Shown: piece by piece, positions 1-8,985 of the stretch | Numbering within the stretch: the first letter of the stretch is position 1 | How the letters are laid out: every line of letters starts with the position of its first letter | Assembly (NCBI RefSeq): GCF_001875665.1 | Contig: NZ_MLAL01000006.1 | Coordinates: 1 to 58,642 of the forward strand | Direction: 5' to 3' | DNA length: 58,642 nt | From: Corynebacterium sp. NML130628 | GTDB lineage: Bacteria; Actinomycetota; Actinomycetes; Mycobacteriales; Mycobacteriaceae | Translations under genes and position numbers: made by a program | Notes under the pieces: generated by a model | What the model was told of the DNA's origin: nothing | Databases searched by the model: none | What the model saw: only the letters and a program-made list of their open reading frames with translations

Positions 1-436
1 CCCGCAACCTGCACACATGACCCGAAAAATGCTCAACAATCACCCCAGACAAACCAACATGTTCAACAAACCCACCGACACCTGTCAGCAGGTGTTCAAC
101 AATCAAAACCACCGCATAATATACGCTCACATGCAATCATAGGTAAGAGAATACTAAGCAAACTGGGATTACCAGGCACGACAGGTGTCATTCGACACGC
201 GTATGCCGGGCTATTAATGCATTGCAGTTTGATACCCAAAACCGTTAGCAGACAAGTGTTACCAACCTAAGGCTTGCTAGGGCGTATAAGGCAGACCTTT
301 TCGTGATCGTTGAACAGTTGCTACCCCCGCGTTTTACCCCTGTTGGGTTGGGTCGAAAGTATGAAGGGCCCGAACCAGCATGATGCTCGTACTGGTCCGG
401 GCCCGACAAACAACTACGTCGCCTCGCGCGATAAAA
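1..436. other. Left-edge region without a confirmed gene
   Basis: No convincing complete gene is seen here. On the minus strand a frame starting at a GTG at 130 stays open to the window edge (43 codons). It encodes three V-E-H tripeptides about 14 residues apart, but it has no good ribosome-binding site and its product is not recognised. At 78-95 there is a perfect inverted repeat with 7-nt arms (ACACCTG / CAGGTGT) and a 4-nt loop. The rest, up to the hairpin at 366-404, shows nothing I can assign. Confidence 0.4.
366..404 (-). terminator. Terminator-like hairpin after the cysteine desulfurase gene
   Basis: The arms gggcccgaaccag (366-378) and ctggtccgggccc (392-404) pair over 13 positions with one mismatch. 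On the minus strand the hairpin is followed by a modest T-rich stretch (ttcatacttt). It lies about 30 nt past the stop of the leftward gene at 437, where an intrinsic terminator would be expected. The T-tract is weak, so attenuation or mRNA 3'-end protection is also possible. Confidence 0.55.
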
Positions 437-1561
437 CTACATGTTCCCAGCTGCGCGGGCCTTCGCAACGACGTCCGCGATGTGTCGGACAAAGTAGTCG
501 ATGTCCTCCTGCGTATTCGTTCGCCCGAGCGAGATCCGCAACGCGCCCAAGCCAAGTTCTTCTTCTACGCCCATCGCTTCGAGAACATGGCTCATCCGGG
601 TAACACCACTCGCACACGTTGATCCTGTCGAAACAGCGATTCCCAGCGTATCCAGCAACATGAGCATTGCATCCCCGTGCGCACCACGGAACATAAAGTG
701 TGCATGCCCTTCCACTGCTGGTTCCTGGGTGGTTACCACGACATCCGGAACCTCCCGCCGTACGCCAGTGATGAGCGCATCGCGAAGTTGCTTTACGTGT
801 GCGCGCTCTTGTTCCATCTCAGAACAGGCTTCCGCCAACGCCGCAGCGGTCGCCGCAGCGGAAGCGACATCTACTGTCCCCGGTCGCAGTCCACGTTCCT
901 GGCCACCACCGTGTATTGATACCGTCGGCGTCGGCGAGCGTTTCGCCAGCAAAAGGCCTGTCCCGCGTGGTCCACCAAATTTGTGTGCGCTTGCCGCCAA
1001 AGTTGTAGCGCCAAGGTCATGGAAATGGACTGGAATCTTGCCGACGGCCTGCACGGCATCAACGTGGACAGGTGTGTTTTGACGCGAAGCTCTGCGCACA
1101 ACTTCCTCGACGGGCTGGAGCGCACCGGTTTCATTGTTTGCCCACATCACAGCTGCAACAGCTGCAGGGGAACCGAGCGCCCCGAGGTCCGTGAGGTGGC
1201 CGTCGTCACCTACTGGGAGCCAATCCACGTGCTCTGCTCCGAGAGCTTTGACAGTCTCCAGTACCGCCGAGTGCTCAACTGGTGAGCACACCACCCTGTC
1301 CCCCTGCTCGCCGCGCATGGCGTAGTAGAGCCCTCGGACCGCGATGTTGTCGGCCTCCGTACCGGATCCAGTAAAGATGACCTCAACTGGATCCGCCCCA
1401 AGCAGCTCCGCAACCTGTTCCCTTGCGTCGGCAAGTACTGCATGAGCATGACGCCCCGCCGCATGCTGTGCCCCGGGGTTCAGCGCTCCTGCGTGTTCGA
1501 CCCAGGTCTCAATAGCTACCTGACGCATGGGAGTAGTTGCAGCGTGATCGAGATACTTCAT
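437..1561 (-). CDS. Cysteine desulfurase (NifS/IscS family)
   Basis: This is a PLP-dependent fold-type I enzyme that takes sulfur from L-cysteine and leaves a persulfide for Fe-S cluster assembly or tRNA thiolation. The start LDHAATTP is typical of the family. The Schiff-base lysine is in SAHKFGG (about K194) and the catalytic cysteine is in STGSTCASG (about C316). At 374 aa the length is normal. I chose the ATG at 1561 because a purine-rich AGGGTAG sits at good spacing before it; a GTG at 1567 overlaps the upstream stop by one base and is the alternative. It is the last gene of a leftward group of three. In related actinobacteria such a gene often sits beside mnmA, which suggests a role in tRNA 2-thiouridine, but mnmA would lie outside this window. 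Confidence 0.93.
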   Translation of the reverse strand: MKYLDHAATTPMRQVAIETWVEHAGALNPGAQHAAGRHAHAVLADAREQVAELLGADPVEVIFTGSGTEADNIAVRGLYYAMRGEQGDRVVCSPVEHSAVLETVKALGAEHVDWLPVGDDGHLTDLGALGSPAAVAAVMWANNETGALQPVEEVVRRASRQNTPVHVDAVQAVGKIPVHFHDLGATTLAASAHKFGGPRGTGLLLAKRSPTPTVSIHGGGQERGLRPGTVDVASAAATAAALAEACSEMEQERAHVKQLRDALITGVRREVPDVVVTTQEPAVEGHAHFMFRGAHGDAMLMLLDTLGIAVSTGSTCASGVTRMSHVLEAMGVEEELGLGALRISLGRTNTQEDIDYFVRHIADVVAKARAAGNM

Positions 1562-1566
1562 GCGCA

Positions 1567-2721
1567 CTACCCTACGCGCTGATGCTGTCTTGCCTCACAA
1601 ATGTATGCAGTCGGGCTGCTGCCGGTACGAGCGATGAGCACGGCCATCTGGCGGCACCCTTTGAGCTTCAGTTTCTTTCGTAGCTGGTCAGGGTTGACAT
1701 CAACACCCCGTACGAGGATCTCAAGTGCCCCTGCTTGGTACTTGGTCAGCGCTGCCTTGAGTCGTTTGAACGGGACTGCTTCTACAAGCCGGAATCCGCT
1801 GGAGTTTGGGGGTAATTCGTCTCCTGTGAGGAATGCAATGTGCGGATCCACCATCCACAGCTTGTGTCGATGCGCCCAGTGGCGAACAAGTCCGGCGCGG
1901 ATGATTGCTCCATCCGGCTCGATCATCCACGTGCCGGGTTCTGCGATAGTGGTGTCGTCGGGCTCGTTCGATCGCACCCTCTCTTGCGTTCCATCCATGC
2001 GCAGCACTACGGCTTCTCTGATGTTCGTTCCGAAGCCTTCTGTGTAGAGGCAGGTTTCTTTGACTCCGCCGTCCACGGAGGCGACGCTGACGAGTCCGCC
2101 CCATTCGCTGTAATCGATTCCGGGTGCGCATTTTACGGCGAGCTCTCGTCCGCGGTGCGCGTCCACGAGGTCTGGGAGTGGCGGTAGGAGTTTCGCCGGG
2201 TCAGTGATCCGTCGGCCGTTGGCTCGACGTGCTGGGTCGGCCACGATGACGTCGGCGCTACTTATGGGGTGCAGGGCATCGGCTTGGCAGAGGAGGACGT
2301 GGGCGTCGGAAAGGTTCGTTTGTGCCATCGCGAGCCGTACGCAGTCGAGGTCTGAGCCGATCCAGGCGAGTTGTTTCCTTCTTATCGACGCCCCTTCGCT
2401 TCCAACCGAGCACGTCACGTCATGGACCGTTGTTGCCCCAATGTCGATGATGAGCTGTGCCCTGTATTCAGCGACGAGTTGCGGTGTCGCTTGCTGCGCG
2501 GCATCGCTGTCGGTGAGCCAGTGGTTTGGCATTTTCCCGTGCGCGTTGCGCTGCGCAGCGAGCAACTCTGAAACAACACGAGCGTGGTCGCCGAATTCTT
2601 TCTCCAGCGCTTTCCTGTCACGAATCAGGGTATTTGGCGTGAGTTCGAGGTCCGGACCGAGTGCCGAAATTCTTTGGAGGTTATCCCGCAGAAACGTAAC
2701 CTCGTCCAGGGTGAAACTCAT
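1567..2721 (-). CDS. THUMP-like domain / class I SAM-dependent methyltransferase family protein
   Basis: A 384-aa protein with a degenerate Rossmann methyltransferase core. VTCSVGSEG replaces the usual glycine-rich SAM loop, GSDLDCVRLAMAQ supplies the acidic residue after strand 2, and VIVADPARR is the motif-IV-like segment that is conserved in the actinobacterial family annotated as THUMP-like. The substrate is unknown; an RNA base is a reasonable guess from the domain name only. Its ATG overlaps the stop of the upstream NUDIX gene (ATGA) and its own stop touches the cysteine desulfurase gene, so the three genes are probably translationally coupled. Confidence 0.75.
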   Translation of the reverse strand: MSFTLDEVTFLRDNLQRISALGPDLELTPNTLIRDRKALEKEFGDHARVVSELLAAQRNAHGKMPNHWLTDSDAAQQATPQLVAEYRAQLIIDIGATTVHDVTCSVGSEGASIRRKQLAWIGSDLDCVRLAMAQTNLSDAHVLLCQADALHPISSADVIVADPARRANGRRITDPAKLLPPLPDLVDAHRGRELAVKCAPGIDYSEWGGLVSVASVDGGVKETCLYTEGFGTNIREAVVLRMDGTQERVRSNEPDDTTIAEPGTWMIEPDGAIIRAGLVRHWAHRHKLWMVDPHIAFLTGDELPPNSSGFRLVEAVPFKRLKAALTKYQAGALEILVRGVDVNPDQLRKKLKLKGCRQMAVLIARTGSSPTAYICEARQHQRVG

Positions 2722-3575
2722 TTTGGTGTCCCGATCCTCTCGACTGGGTGCTCGTGGAAGAACTCGTGGTAGCGGGGGTCCTCTGCTGGGTCGCCGATGA
2801 TTGGCCGTAGGTCCGCATCGCGCGCAAGTTTGACTGCGTCTTCGAACGTGTCACAGGAGCACAGCATTTGGAGTTGTCCCCAGGTTGAGGGCGCGAGACG
2901 GACGAGCCCGGCGCGCCATCCTTCCATGAGGAGGTCGGGAGAAAACCAGTTAGCGTCGTCCGCTTCGCCGGTTTCTGCGTCCGGTTCCTGGCCGGTGGGT
3001 GCTTGAGCGAGGAAGCTAAAGGTGTCGAACCAGTTTCCTCGCTGTGAACAGCCCACCCATCGTGCGAATGGGATGAGGAGGTCGCTACAGACGTTGAGGT
3101 CATTTTCCTGCAGCATGTCAGTGAGTGAGATTTCGTGTGAGACGAGTTTGAGTCTCTGGTCGTGGAATGGGCGAGCGTCGCTGAGGAGGGTGCCTTCGTC
3201 GTCGACTGCGAGCAGCGTTCCTGTTTCCTCGAACAGTTCGCGTACTGCTGCGAAGAGTAGAGCGTGTGCTTTGTACTTCGTCACGCCAAGTGTGCGTGCG
3301 ACCGAGACAGCGGATTTTCCGATCCATAGGTTGCCGTCGTTCCAGGCACGGGGCGGGAAGTCACGGCTATCGACGCCTCCACCGGGAAAAACGGTCATTC
3401 CTGGGTAGTTCTTCATGCTCATGACGCGTTCTTGCATCCATACTTTGATGCCGTCGCGGGTGTCTCGGATGAGGATGACGGTAGCGGAAAGGCGTGCCCC
3501 ATTGAACCCACTGGTTTCTGTGGCGTCGACTGCGTCTGTTGCATTGACGGAAAACGCGCCGGTTTTACGGTACAC
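2718..3575 (-). CDS. NUDIX hydrolase
   Basis: A 285-aa protein with the metal-binding part of the Nudix box, RELFEETGTLL, preceded by FPGGGVD. Between these elements about 40 residues are inserted, so the classical G-x5-E-x7-REUxEExGU spacing is not kept; long NUDIX proteins of the NUDT7/NUDT19 type have a similar arrangement. The likely reaction is hydrolysis of a nucleoside diphosphate linked to another group, with the substrate unknown. The start is a GTG at 3575 with a strong GGGAGGAGG upstream. It overlaps the next gene by 4 nt. Confidence 0.85.
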   Translation of the reverse strand: MYRKTGAFSVNATDAVDATETSGFNGARLSATVILIRDTRDGIKVWMQERVMSMKNYPGMTVFPGGGVDSRDFPPRAWNDGNLWIGKSAVSVARTLGVTKYKAHALLFAAVRELFEETGTLLAVDDEGTLLSDARPFHDQRLKLVSHEISLTDMLQENDLNVCSDLLIPFARWVGCSQRGNWFDTFSFLAQAPTGQEPDAETGEADDANWFSPDLLMEGWRAGLVRLAPSTWGQLQMLCSCDTFEDAVKLARDADLRPIIGDPAEDPRYHEFFHEHPVERIGTPK

Positions 3576-3610
3576 GGTGCTCCACCTCCTCCCGTGGTGT
3601 GTTGCGCGTG

Positions 3611-4453
3611 TTATGCGCGGTGCGCACCACTTCGCGTGCTTCGTGCACGACGGGCGTAGAACCGTCCGTCGTCGTGCTGCACTTCAATTGGCTGGTGATA
3701 CGCCCTCGAGACGTTTTCACTGGTGAGAACGTCTTCGATGAGCCCTTGGGCGATAACCGTTCCTTCATCGAGCAGCATGGCGTGTGTAAAACCATACGGG
3801 ATCTCTTCCAGGTGGTGCGTGATCATCACCATCGCTGGCGCATCGGGGTCAAGCGCGAGGTCGCCGAGGTAGGCGATAAGGTCTTCGCGTCCGCCGAGGT
3901 CCATGCCTGCCGCGGGTTCGTCCATGATAAGTAGCTCCGGGTCGATCATGACTGCGCGGGCGACGAGGACGCGCTTCTTCTCACCATCAGAGAGGGTTCC
4001 CCAAGCACGGTCGATGAGGTGCATCGCACCGACCTGTTCAAGGACATCCAGGGCTTGCTCATAATCGACGTCTTCATACTGCTCACGCCAACGTCCGACG
4101 ACGGCGTATCCGGCAGAGACGACGACATCGCCGACTTTTTCACTTGCCGGAATCATCGAGGCGATCGCGGAGGACGTCAGCCCGATTGCAGCCCGCAGAT
4201 CTCGCATGTCGGTCTTGCCGATACGCTCCGCCAGAACAAACGCGACACCGCGTGATGGGAATTCCTGGGCTGCAGCCATGCGTATCAGCGTGGTCTTGCC
4301 GGCGCCGTTTGGCCCGACGATGACCCAGCGCTCGTCGAGTTCTACTTGCCAGTCGACAGGGCCAACAAGCGTGTTACCTCCACGAATAAACTCGACTCCT
4401 CGGAAGTCGATGAGCAGATCTGGGTCGGTGGTTGGTTCGTTCACGGCTACCAT
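3611..4453 (-). CDS. Solitary ABC-type ATP-binding protein
   Basis: A single nucleotide-binding domain of 280 aa. Walker A is GPNGAGKTT, the signature is LSDGEKKRV (a variant of LSGGQ), Walker B is ELLIMDEPAAG and the switch histidine is in MVMITHH. No permease gene is adjacent, which fits the ModF/YlmA-like group of orphan ATPases. What it transports, or whether it transports at all, cannot be told from the sequence. The last 25 residues are rich in Arg and Ser. It is transcribed divergently from glgE and precedes the NUDIX gene by 35 nt. Confidence 0.85.
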   Translation of the reverse strand: MVAVNEPTTDPDLLIDFRGVEFIRGGNTLVGPVDWQVELDERWVIVGPNGAGKTTLIRMAAAQEFPSRGVAFVLAERIGKTDMRDLRAAIGLTSSAIASMIPASEKVGDVVVSAGYAVVGRWREQYEDVDYEQALDVLEQVGAMHLIDRAWGTLSDGEKKRVLVARAVMIDPELLIMDEPAAGMDLGGREDLIAYLGDLALDPDAPAMVMITHHLEEIPYGFTHAMLLDEGTVIAQGLIEDVLTSENVSRAYHQPIEVQHDDGRFYARRARSTRSGAHRA

Positions 4454-4664
4454 TCTGGCTTCTTTCTACTTCGGCGTCTACGTGGTGAGAAATAGGAGCG
4501 GCTGAGCTCTCTATGTAACCATATCGTTGTATGAGCATTGCCACGGATGAAAGCGAACCCTTATGTCGATATTTCCCTTAGGAGTTAGCTAGTCTGAGAG
4601 AAGAAAGAGCACACCTATTAGGTGTGTCCGACTTCCATCGGCCACATGTGAGGATAAAAACGAC
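4454..4664. promoter_or_regulatory. Divergent promoter region of the ABC ATPase gene and glgE, with a 17-bp palindrome
   Basis: This is the only non-coding stretch between two divergent genes, so both promoters should lie here. At 4610-4626 there is a perfect palindrome with 8-nt arms CACACCTA and TAGGTGTG around one central T. It ends 38 nt before the glgE ATG and looks like a repressor operator or a leader hairpin. A GAGGAT ribosome-binding site precedes glgE. I could not choose a -10 hexamer with confidence. Confidence 0.55.
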
Positions 4665-6689
4665 ATGGTTGCACGCTTTGGTATCGACGACGTACGCCCT
4701 CAAGTTTCTGGGCGAACTCTTCCGGCGAAGGCGGTGGTAGGTGAGGTTGTACCGGTCTCTGCCCTGGTGTGGAGAGAAGGCCACGACGCTATCGCTGCAA
4801 GCCTTGTAATTACGGACCCGAATGGAGAACAGTACTCCATTCATATGCAGCAGGAGCCATACCGTCCGGATTACACCCACGCAGTGTTTGTCCCCGATTC
4901 CCAAGGGCTGTGGCGCTACCGCATTGATGCGTGGAGCGATGTCATGGCGACGTGGCGTAATGCTGTGACCAAGAAGCTCGAAGCTGGGCAAACGACTGAA
5001 GAAATGGCGAATGACATCGCCCACGGTATCCATCTTTTTGAAACCGCGATTTCGCAGACCCCGGCACCGGACCGGGAGATCCTTGAGCGCGCTGCCGCTG
5101 CTCTCGGTAACCCTGCACTTCCGTTGGCTGAACGCATTCGTGCCGGTTTGTCAGATGAGGTCTTGGAAGTGCTCAACGCATTTCCACTTCGTGAGCTGGT
5201 CACCCACGGCCCTATCTGCGATATTTATGTAGAGCGACGCGATGCGCTCGTCAACTCATGGTACGAGCTCTTCCCTCGGTCGACCGGCGGCTGGGACGAA
5301 GAGGGCAACCCGGTGCACGGTACCTGGGCAACGACAGCGAAAGCACTCGATCGGGTCGCGGCGATGGGCTTTGACACTGTCTACTTCCCGCCTATCCACC
5401 CAATCGGTGAGATCAACCGCAAGGGGAAGGACAACACGCTTGTCGCCGAAGACGGCGATGTCGGCTCCCCATGGGCGATCGGCTCCAGCGACGGTGGCCA
5501 CGACGCGTTCCACCCGCAACTCGGTGGGGAGAAAGAATTCAGCGCGATGCTCGACCATGCGGACAAACTCGGCTTAGAAATTGCGCTTGATCTCGCGCTG
5601 CAGGCCGCCCCTGACCACCCGTGGGCAACTGAGCACCCGGACTTCTTCACCATTTTGGAGGACGGCACAATTGCATATGCTGAAAACCCACCGAAGAAAT
5701 ACCAGGACATCTACCCAATCAACTTCGATAACAATCCCGAGAAGCTCTACGAAGAGATCTACCGGGTTGTCATGTACTGGGTAGGCCTCGGTATCCGCAC
5801 GTTCCGTGTGGACAACCCGCACACGAAACCGGTGAACTTCTGGCACTGGTTGATCAATCGCGTCCATGAAACGGACCCCGACGTGATTTTCCTCGCCGAA
5901 GCATTTACCCGCCCACCTGTGATGTACGGCCTTTCCAAGGCAGGTTTTTCTCAGTCCTACACCCACTTCACCTGGAAAGTCTCCAAGGGCGACCTCATCG
6001 ATTTTGCCGAGCACATGGTCGACGTTGCAGATGTCTCCCGCCCGAACCTCTTCGTCAACACGCCTGATATTTTGCACGCGTCCTTGCAGTACGGTGGGCC
6101 CGCAGCGTTTGCGATTCGGGCAACGCTCGCAGCAACAATGAGCCCTCTATGGGGCGTGTATTCCGGTTTCGAACTCTTCGAAGGTGAAGCAGTTGCAGAA
6201 GGCAGCGAGGAATACAACCATTCGGAGAAGTACGAACTCCGCCCACGCGACTTCCAAACTGCCCTCGATAACGGTCAGTCCCTTGAGCCTTACATCACTT
6301 CCCTGAACCGTTTCCGCAAGGCGCAACCTGCATTACAGCAACTTCGCCAGATTCGCTTCCACCACGTAGATAACGACCAGATCCTCGCGTTCTCGAAGGT
6401 CGATGCCATCTCTGGCAACGCGGTACTCGTCGTCGTCAACCTGGATCCGTGGAATGCACAGGAGGGCACGCTCTACCTTGATGCCCCCGCAGTCGGACTC
6501 GAGTATGGAGCGCAGTTTGCTGTCCACGAGCTGGTAACAGATGCGTACTACGACTGGGGCTCAGAAAACTATGTGCGGCTAGCGCCAGAGGTCAACGTCG
6601 CTCACATTCTTAAGCTGCCTGACGTGGCGCCTCATAAACGCGAGGCACTCGCATTCCGACAAATTTCAGACCATGACTACCGTCCATAA
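4665..6689 (+). CDS. glgE: Alpha-1,4-glucan:maltose-1-phosphate maltosyltransferase GlgE
   Basis: This GH13_3 enzyme adds maltosyl units from maltose-1-phosphate to alpha-1,4-glucans in the cytoplasm. The 674-aa length is typical. The N-terminal beta-sandwich (about residues 1-120) is followed by an alpha-helical insert and the TIM barrel. The catalytic nucleophile is D383 in FRVDNPHTKP and the acid/base is E412 in FLAEAFTRP, both matching the known GlgE motifs. The start ATG has GAGGAT upstream. glgB follows after 34 nt, so linear extension and branching are co-expressed. The substrate-making genes (glgM, treS, pep2) are not in this window. Confidence 0.97.
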   Translation: MVARFGIDDVRPQVSGRTLPAKAVVGEVVPVSALVWREGHDAIAASLVITDPNGEQYSIHMQQEPYRPDYTHAVFVPDSQGLWRYRIDAWSDVMATWRNAVTKKLEAGQTTEEMANDIAHGIHLFETAISQTPAPDREILERAAAALGNPALPLAERIRAGLSDEVLEVLNAFPLRELVTHGPICDIYVERRDALVNSWYELFPRSTGGWDEEGNPVHGTWATTAKALDRVAAMGFDTVYFPPIHPIGEINRKGKDNTLVAEDGDVGSPWAIGSSDGGHDAFHPQLGGEKEFSAMLDHADKLGLEIALDLALQAAPDHPWATEHPDFFTILEDGTIAYAENPPKKYQDIYPINFDNNPEKLYEEIYRVVMYWVGLGIRTFRVDNPHTKPVNFWHWLINRVHETDPDVIFLAEAFTRPPVMYGLSKAGFSQSYTHFTWKVSKGDLIDFAEHMVDVADVSRPNLFVNTPDILHASLQYGGPAAFAIRATLAATMSPLWGVYSGFELFEGEAVAEGSEEYNHSEKYELRPRDFQTALDNGQSLEPYITSLNRFRKAQPALQQLRQIRFHHVDNDQILAFSKVDAISGNAVLVVVNLDPWNAQEGTLYLDAPAVGLEYGAQFAVHELVTDAYYDWGSENYVRLAPEVNVAHILKLPDVAPHKREALAFRQISDHDYRP

Positions 6690-6723
6690 CAATCGCGACG
6701 AAACCGACGCTAGAAAGAACATT

Positions 6724-8928
6724 ATGTCTGCAAACACAGTCAACTCAGAACTGCTGATCCCGGCGCACGACCGGCACCGCCTCCTCGAGTGCAAGCACCA
6801 TGCGCCTCACGATTTCTACGGGTGGCACGCAGCACCCGAAGGCTCCGTGATTCGTACCCGGTTCCTCGGCGCAACCAATGTCGAGTTGCTCATCCACGAG
6901 GAGATCCGCCCGATGCAGCCCATCGGTGACGACATCTGGGTAATTGGATTGACTGACGCAACAGCGCCTGATTACCGGTTCAAGGTGCACTATCCCGAAG
7001 GTGACCCAGTCACTGTTGCCGATGCGTACCACTTCCTGCCCACTCTCGGCACACTCGACCTCCACCTGATCAGCGAAGGACGCCACGAGCGTCTCTGGGA
7101 GGTACTCGGCGCCAACGTTCGTACCTACGAGACGACGCTCGGCACCGTCACTGGTACCTCGTTCGCTGTGTGGGCCCCAAACGCACAGGGTGTAGCCGTC
7201 GTCGGTGACTTCTGTGCGTGGAACCCCAACCAGTACCCGATGCGCGTCCTCGGTTCGACCGGCGTGTGGGAGATCTTCATCCCTGGCATCGAGGCTGGCA
7301 CGGCCTACAAGTTTGCGGTGCAGACATCCGATGGCCGTCGTATCGACAAGGCCGACCCCTTGGCGAAGCAAACGCTCACACCACCAGAAACCGTCTCCGT
7401 CGTTGCCGCCCCATCCAAGTTCGAGTGGACAGACAAGGAATGGGAGCAAAAGCGCAGCGAAGCAGACCCGACGAACTCTCCAATGAGTGTCTACGAGTGC
7501 CACATCGGCTCTTGGAAGAAGGACGCCACCTTCCAGACAATGCGTGACGAGCTCGTGCCCTACCTGGTAGAAAACGGATTCACCCACGTCGAATTCCTCC
7601 CCGTCGCCGAGCACCCGTTTGGTGGCTCCTGGGGCTACCAGGTCACGGGGTACTACGCCCCAACCGCCCGTTGGGGAACTCCGGATGATTTCCGCGCCCT
7701 TGTCAACGACCTGCATGCAGCAGGCATCGGGGTCATCGTCGACTGGGTCCCTGCCCACTTCCCGAAGGATGACTGGGCGCTCGCCCGCTTCGACGGCACC
7801 GCGTTGTACGAACATCCCGACTGGCGACGTGGCGAGCAAAAAGACTGGGGTACCTACGTCTTCGACTTCGGACGCAATGAAGTTCGCAACTTCCTGGTCG
7901 CGAATGCCTTGTACTGGTGCGAAGAGTTCCACATCGATGGCCTCCGCGTCGACGCCGTCGCATCGATGCTCTACCTCGACTACTCCCGCCAGCCTGGCGA
8001 GTGGCTCCCAAACCAGTTTGGTGGGCGCGAAAACTGGGACGCCGTCCAATTCCTGCAAGAGATGAACGCCACGGTGCACCGCAACCACCCAGGCATTGTG
8101 ACCATCGCGGAGGAGTCTACTGCCTGGCCAGGCGTGACCGCCATGACGGAACACGACGGCCTCGGATTCTCCCTGAAGTGGAACATGGGCTGGATGAACG
8201 ACACCCTCGAGTATTTCTCCCTCGATCCGATCCACCGGTCATACCACCACAACGAAGTCACCTTCTCCCTGGTGTACGCATTTTCCGAGCAGTATGTCCT
8301 GCCGTTTAGCCACGACGAGGTCGTCCACGGCAAGGGATCGCTTTGGCAGCGCATGCCCGGAGATGACTGGAACAAGGCAGCAGGCCTTCGCACCCTCTTC
8401 GGCTACATGTTCTCCCACCCCGGCAAGCAGTTGCTCTTCATGGGCTGCGAATGGGGACAAACCACTGAATGGGACGAGGCAAACTCGATCAACTGGGATA
8501 ACATTTCCGACGGTTGGGGCCACGAGTACCACCGCGGTATCCAGCAGCTCGTCCGCGACTTGAACCGGGTGTACGTCGATACCCCAGCGTTGTACTCACA
8601 AGACAATGTCCCATCCGGATTCCAGTGGGTCAAGGGCGACGACTCGCAACACAACATCCTCGCTTACCTGCGCTGGGACACCGATGGCAATCCAGTACTG
8701 GCCGTCATCAACATGTCCGGTTCTTCGCAGCCGAACTACCGGATTGGGCTGCCAGTCACCGGTGAGTGGGAGCTCCTCATCAACACGGACGCAGGCGTTT
8801 ACGGCGGCGCCAATAACGACCTGCCGCACACCGCGCAAAGCGACGATGTCCAGTGGGATCACTTCCCACACTCGATCGAGTTGCACGTTCCAGCGATGAG
8901 CGCACAGCTATACAAACTTCACCGCTAG
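6724..8928 (+). CDS. glgB: 1,4-alpha-glucan branching enzyme GlgB
   Basis: A GH13_9 branching enzyme that makes the alpha-1,6 links of glycogen. A CBM48-type domain (SFAVWAPNAQGVAVVGDF) comes before the catalytic barrel. The nucleophile is D410 in GLRVDAVASM and the acid is E463 in TIAEEST. The C-terminal beta domain ends in QLYKLHR. I chose the ATG at 6724 (MSANTV, 734 aa) with AGAAAG upstream; an in-frame ATG at 6673 would overlap the end of glgE and lacks a ribosome-binding site. It is the second gene of glgE-glgB and is followed by a strong terminator. Confidence 0.97.
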   Translation: MSANTVNSELLIPAHDRHRLLECKHHAPHDFYGWHAAPEGSVIRTRFLGATNVELLIHEEIRPMQPIGDDIWVIGLTDATAPDYRFKVHYPEGDPVTVADAYHFLPTLGTLDLHLISEGRHERLWEVLGANVRTYETTLGTVTGTSFAVWAPNAQGVAVVGDFCAWNPNQYPMRVLGSTGVWEIFIPGIEAGTAYKFAVQTSDGRRIDKADPLAKQTLTPPETVSVVAAPSKFEWTDKEWEQKRSEADPTNSPMSVYECHIGSWKKDATFQTMRDELVPYLVENGFTHVEFLPVAEHPFGGSWGYQVTGYYAPTARWGTPDDFRALVNDLHAAGIGVIVDWVPAHFPKDDWALARFDGTALYEHPDWRRGEQKDWGTYVFDFGRNEVRNFLVANALYWCEEFHIDGLRVDAVASMLYLDYSRQPGEWLPNQFGGRENWDAVQFLQEMNATVHRNHPGIVTIAEESTAWPGVTAMTEHDGLGFSLKWNMGWMNDTLEYFSLDPIHRSYHHNEVTFSLVYAFSEQYVLPFSHDEVVHGKGSLWQRMPGDDWNKAAGLRTLFGYMFSHPGKQLLFMGCEWGQTTEWDEANSINWDNISDGWGHEYHRGIQQLVRDLNRVYVDTPALYSQDNVPSGFQWVKGDDSQHNILAYLRWDTDGNPVLAVINMSGSSQPNYRIGLPVTGEWELLINTDAGVYGGANNDLPHTAQSDDVQWDHFPHSIELHVPAMSAQLYKLHR

Positions 8929-8933
8929 AACAG

Positions 8934-8976
8934 CAAAGCCCGGGTCGGCAGGAGCTCCTGCGGACCCGGGCTTTTT
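8934..8976 (+). terminator. Rho-independent terminator after glgB
   Basis: The arms aaagcccgggtc (8935-8946) and gacccgggcttt (8963-8974) pair perfectly around a loop that is itself partly self-complementary (ggagctcc), followed by a T run. It lies between convergent glgB and the thioredoxin-fold gene, and the minus strand also has a short T-rich tail, so it may work in both directions. Confidence 0.92.
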
Positions 8977-8985
8977 CATGCCCCG

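Noticed and set aside
6745..8235. A 496-codon minus-strand open frame opposite glgB
   Set aside because: Mirror of GlgB codon usage; no domain similarity.
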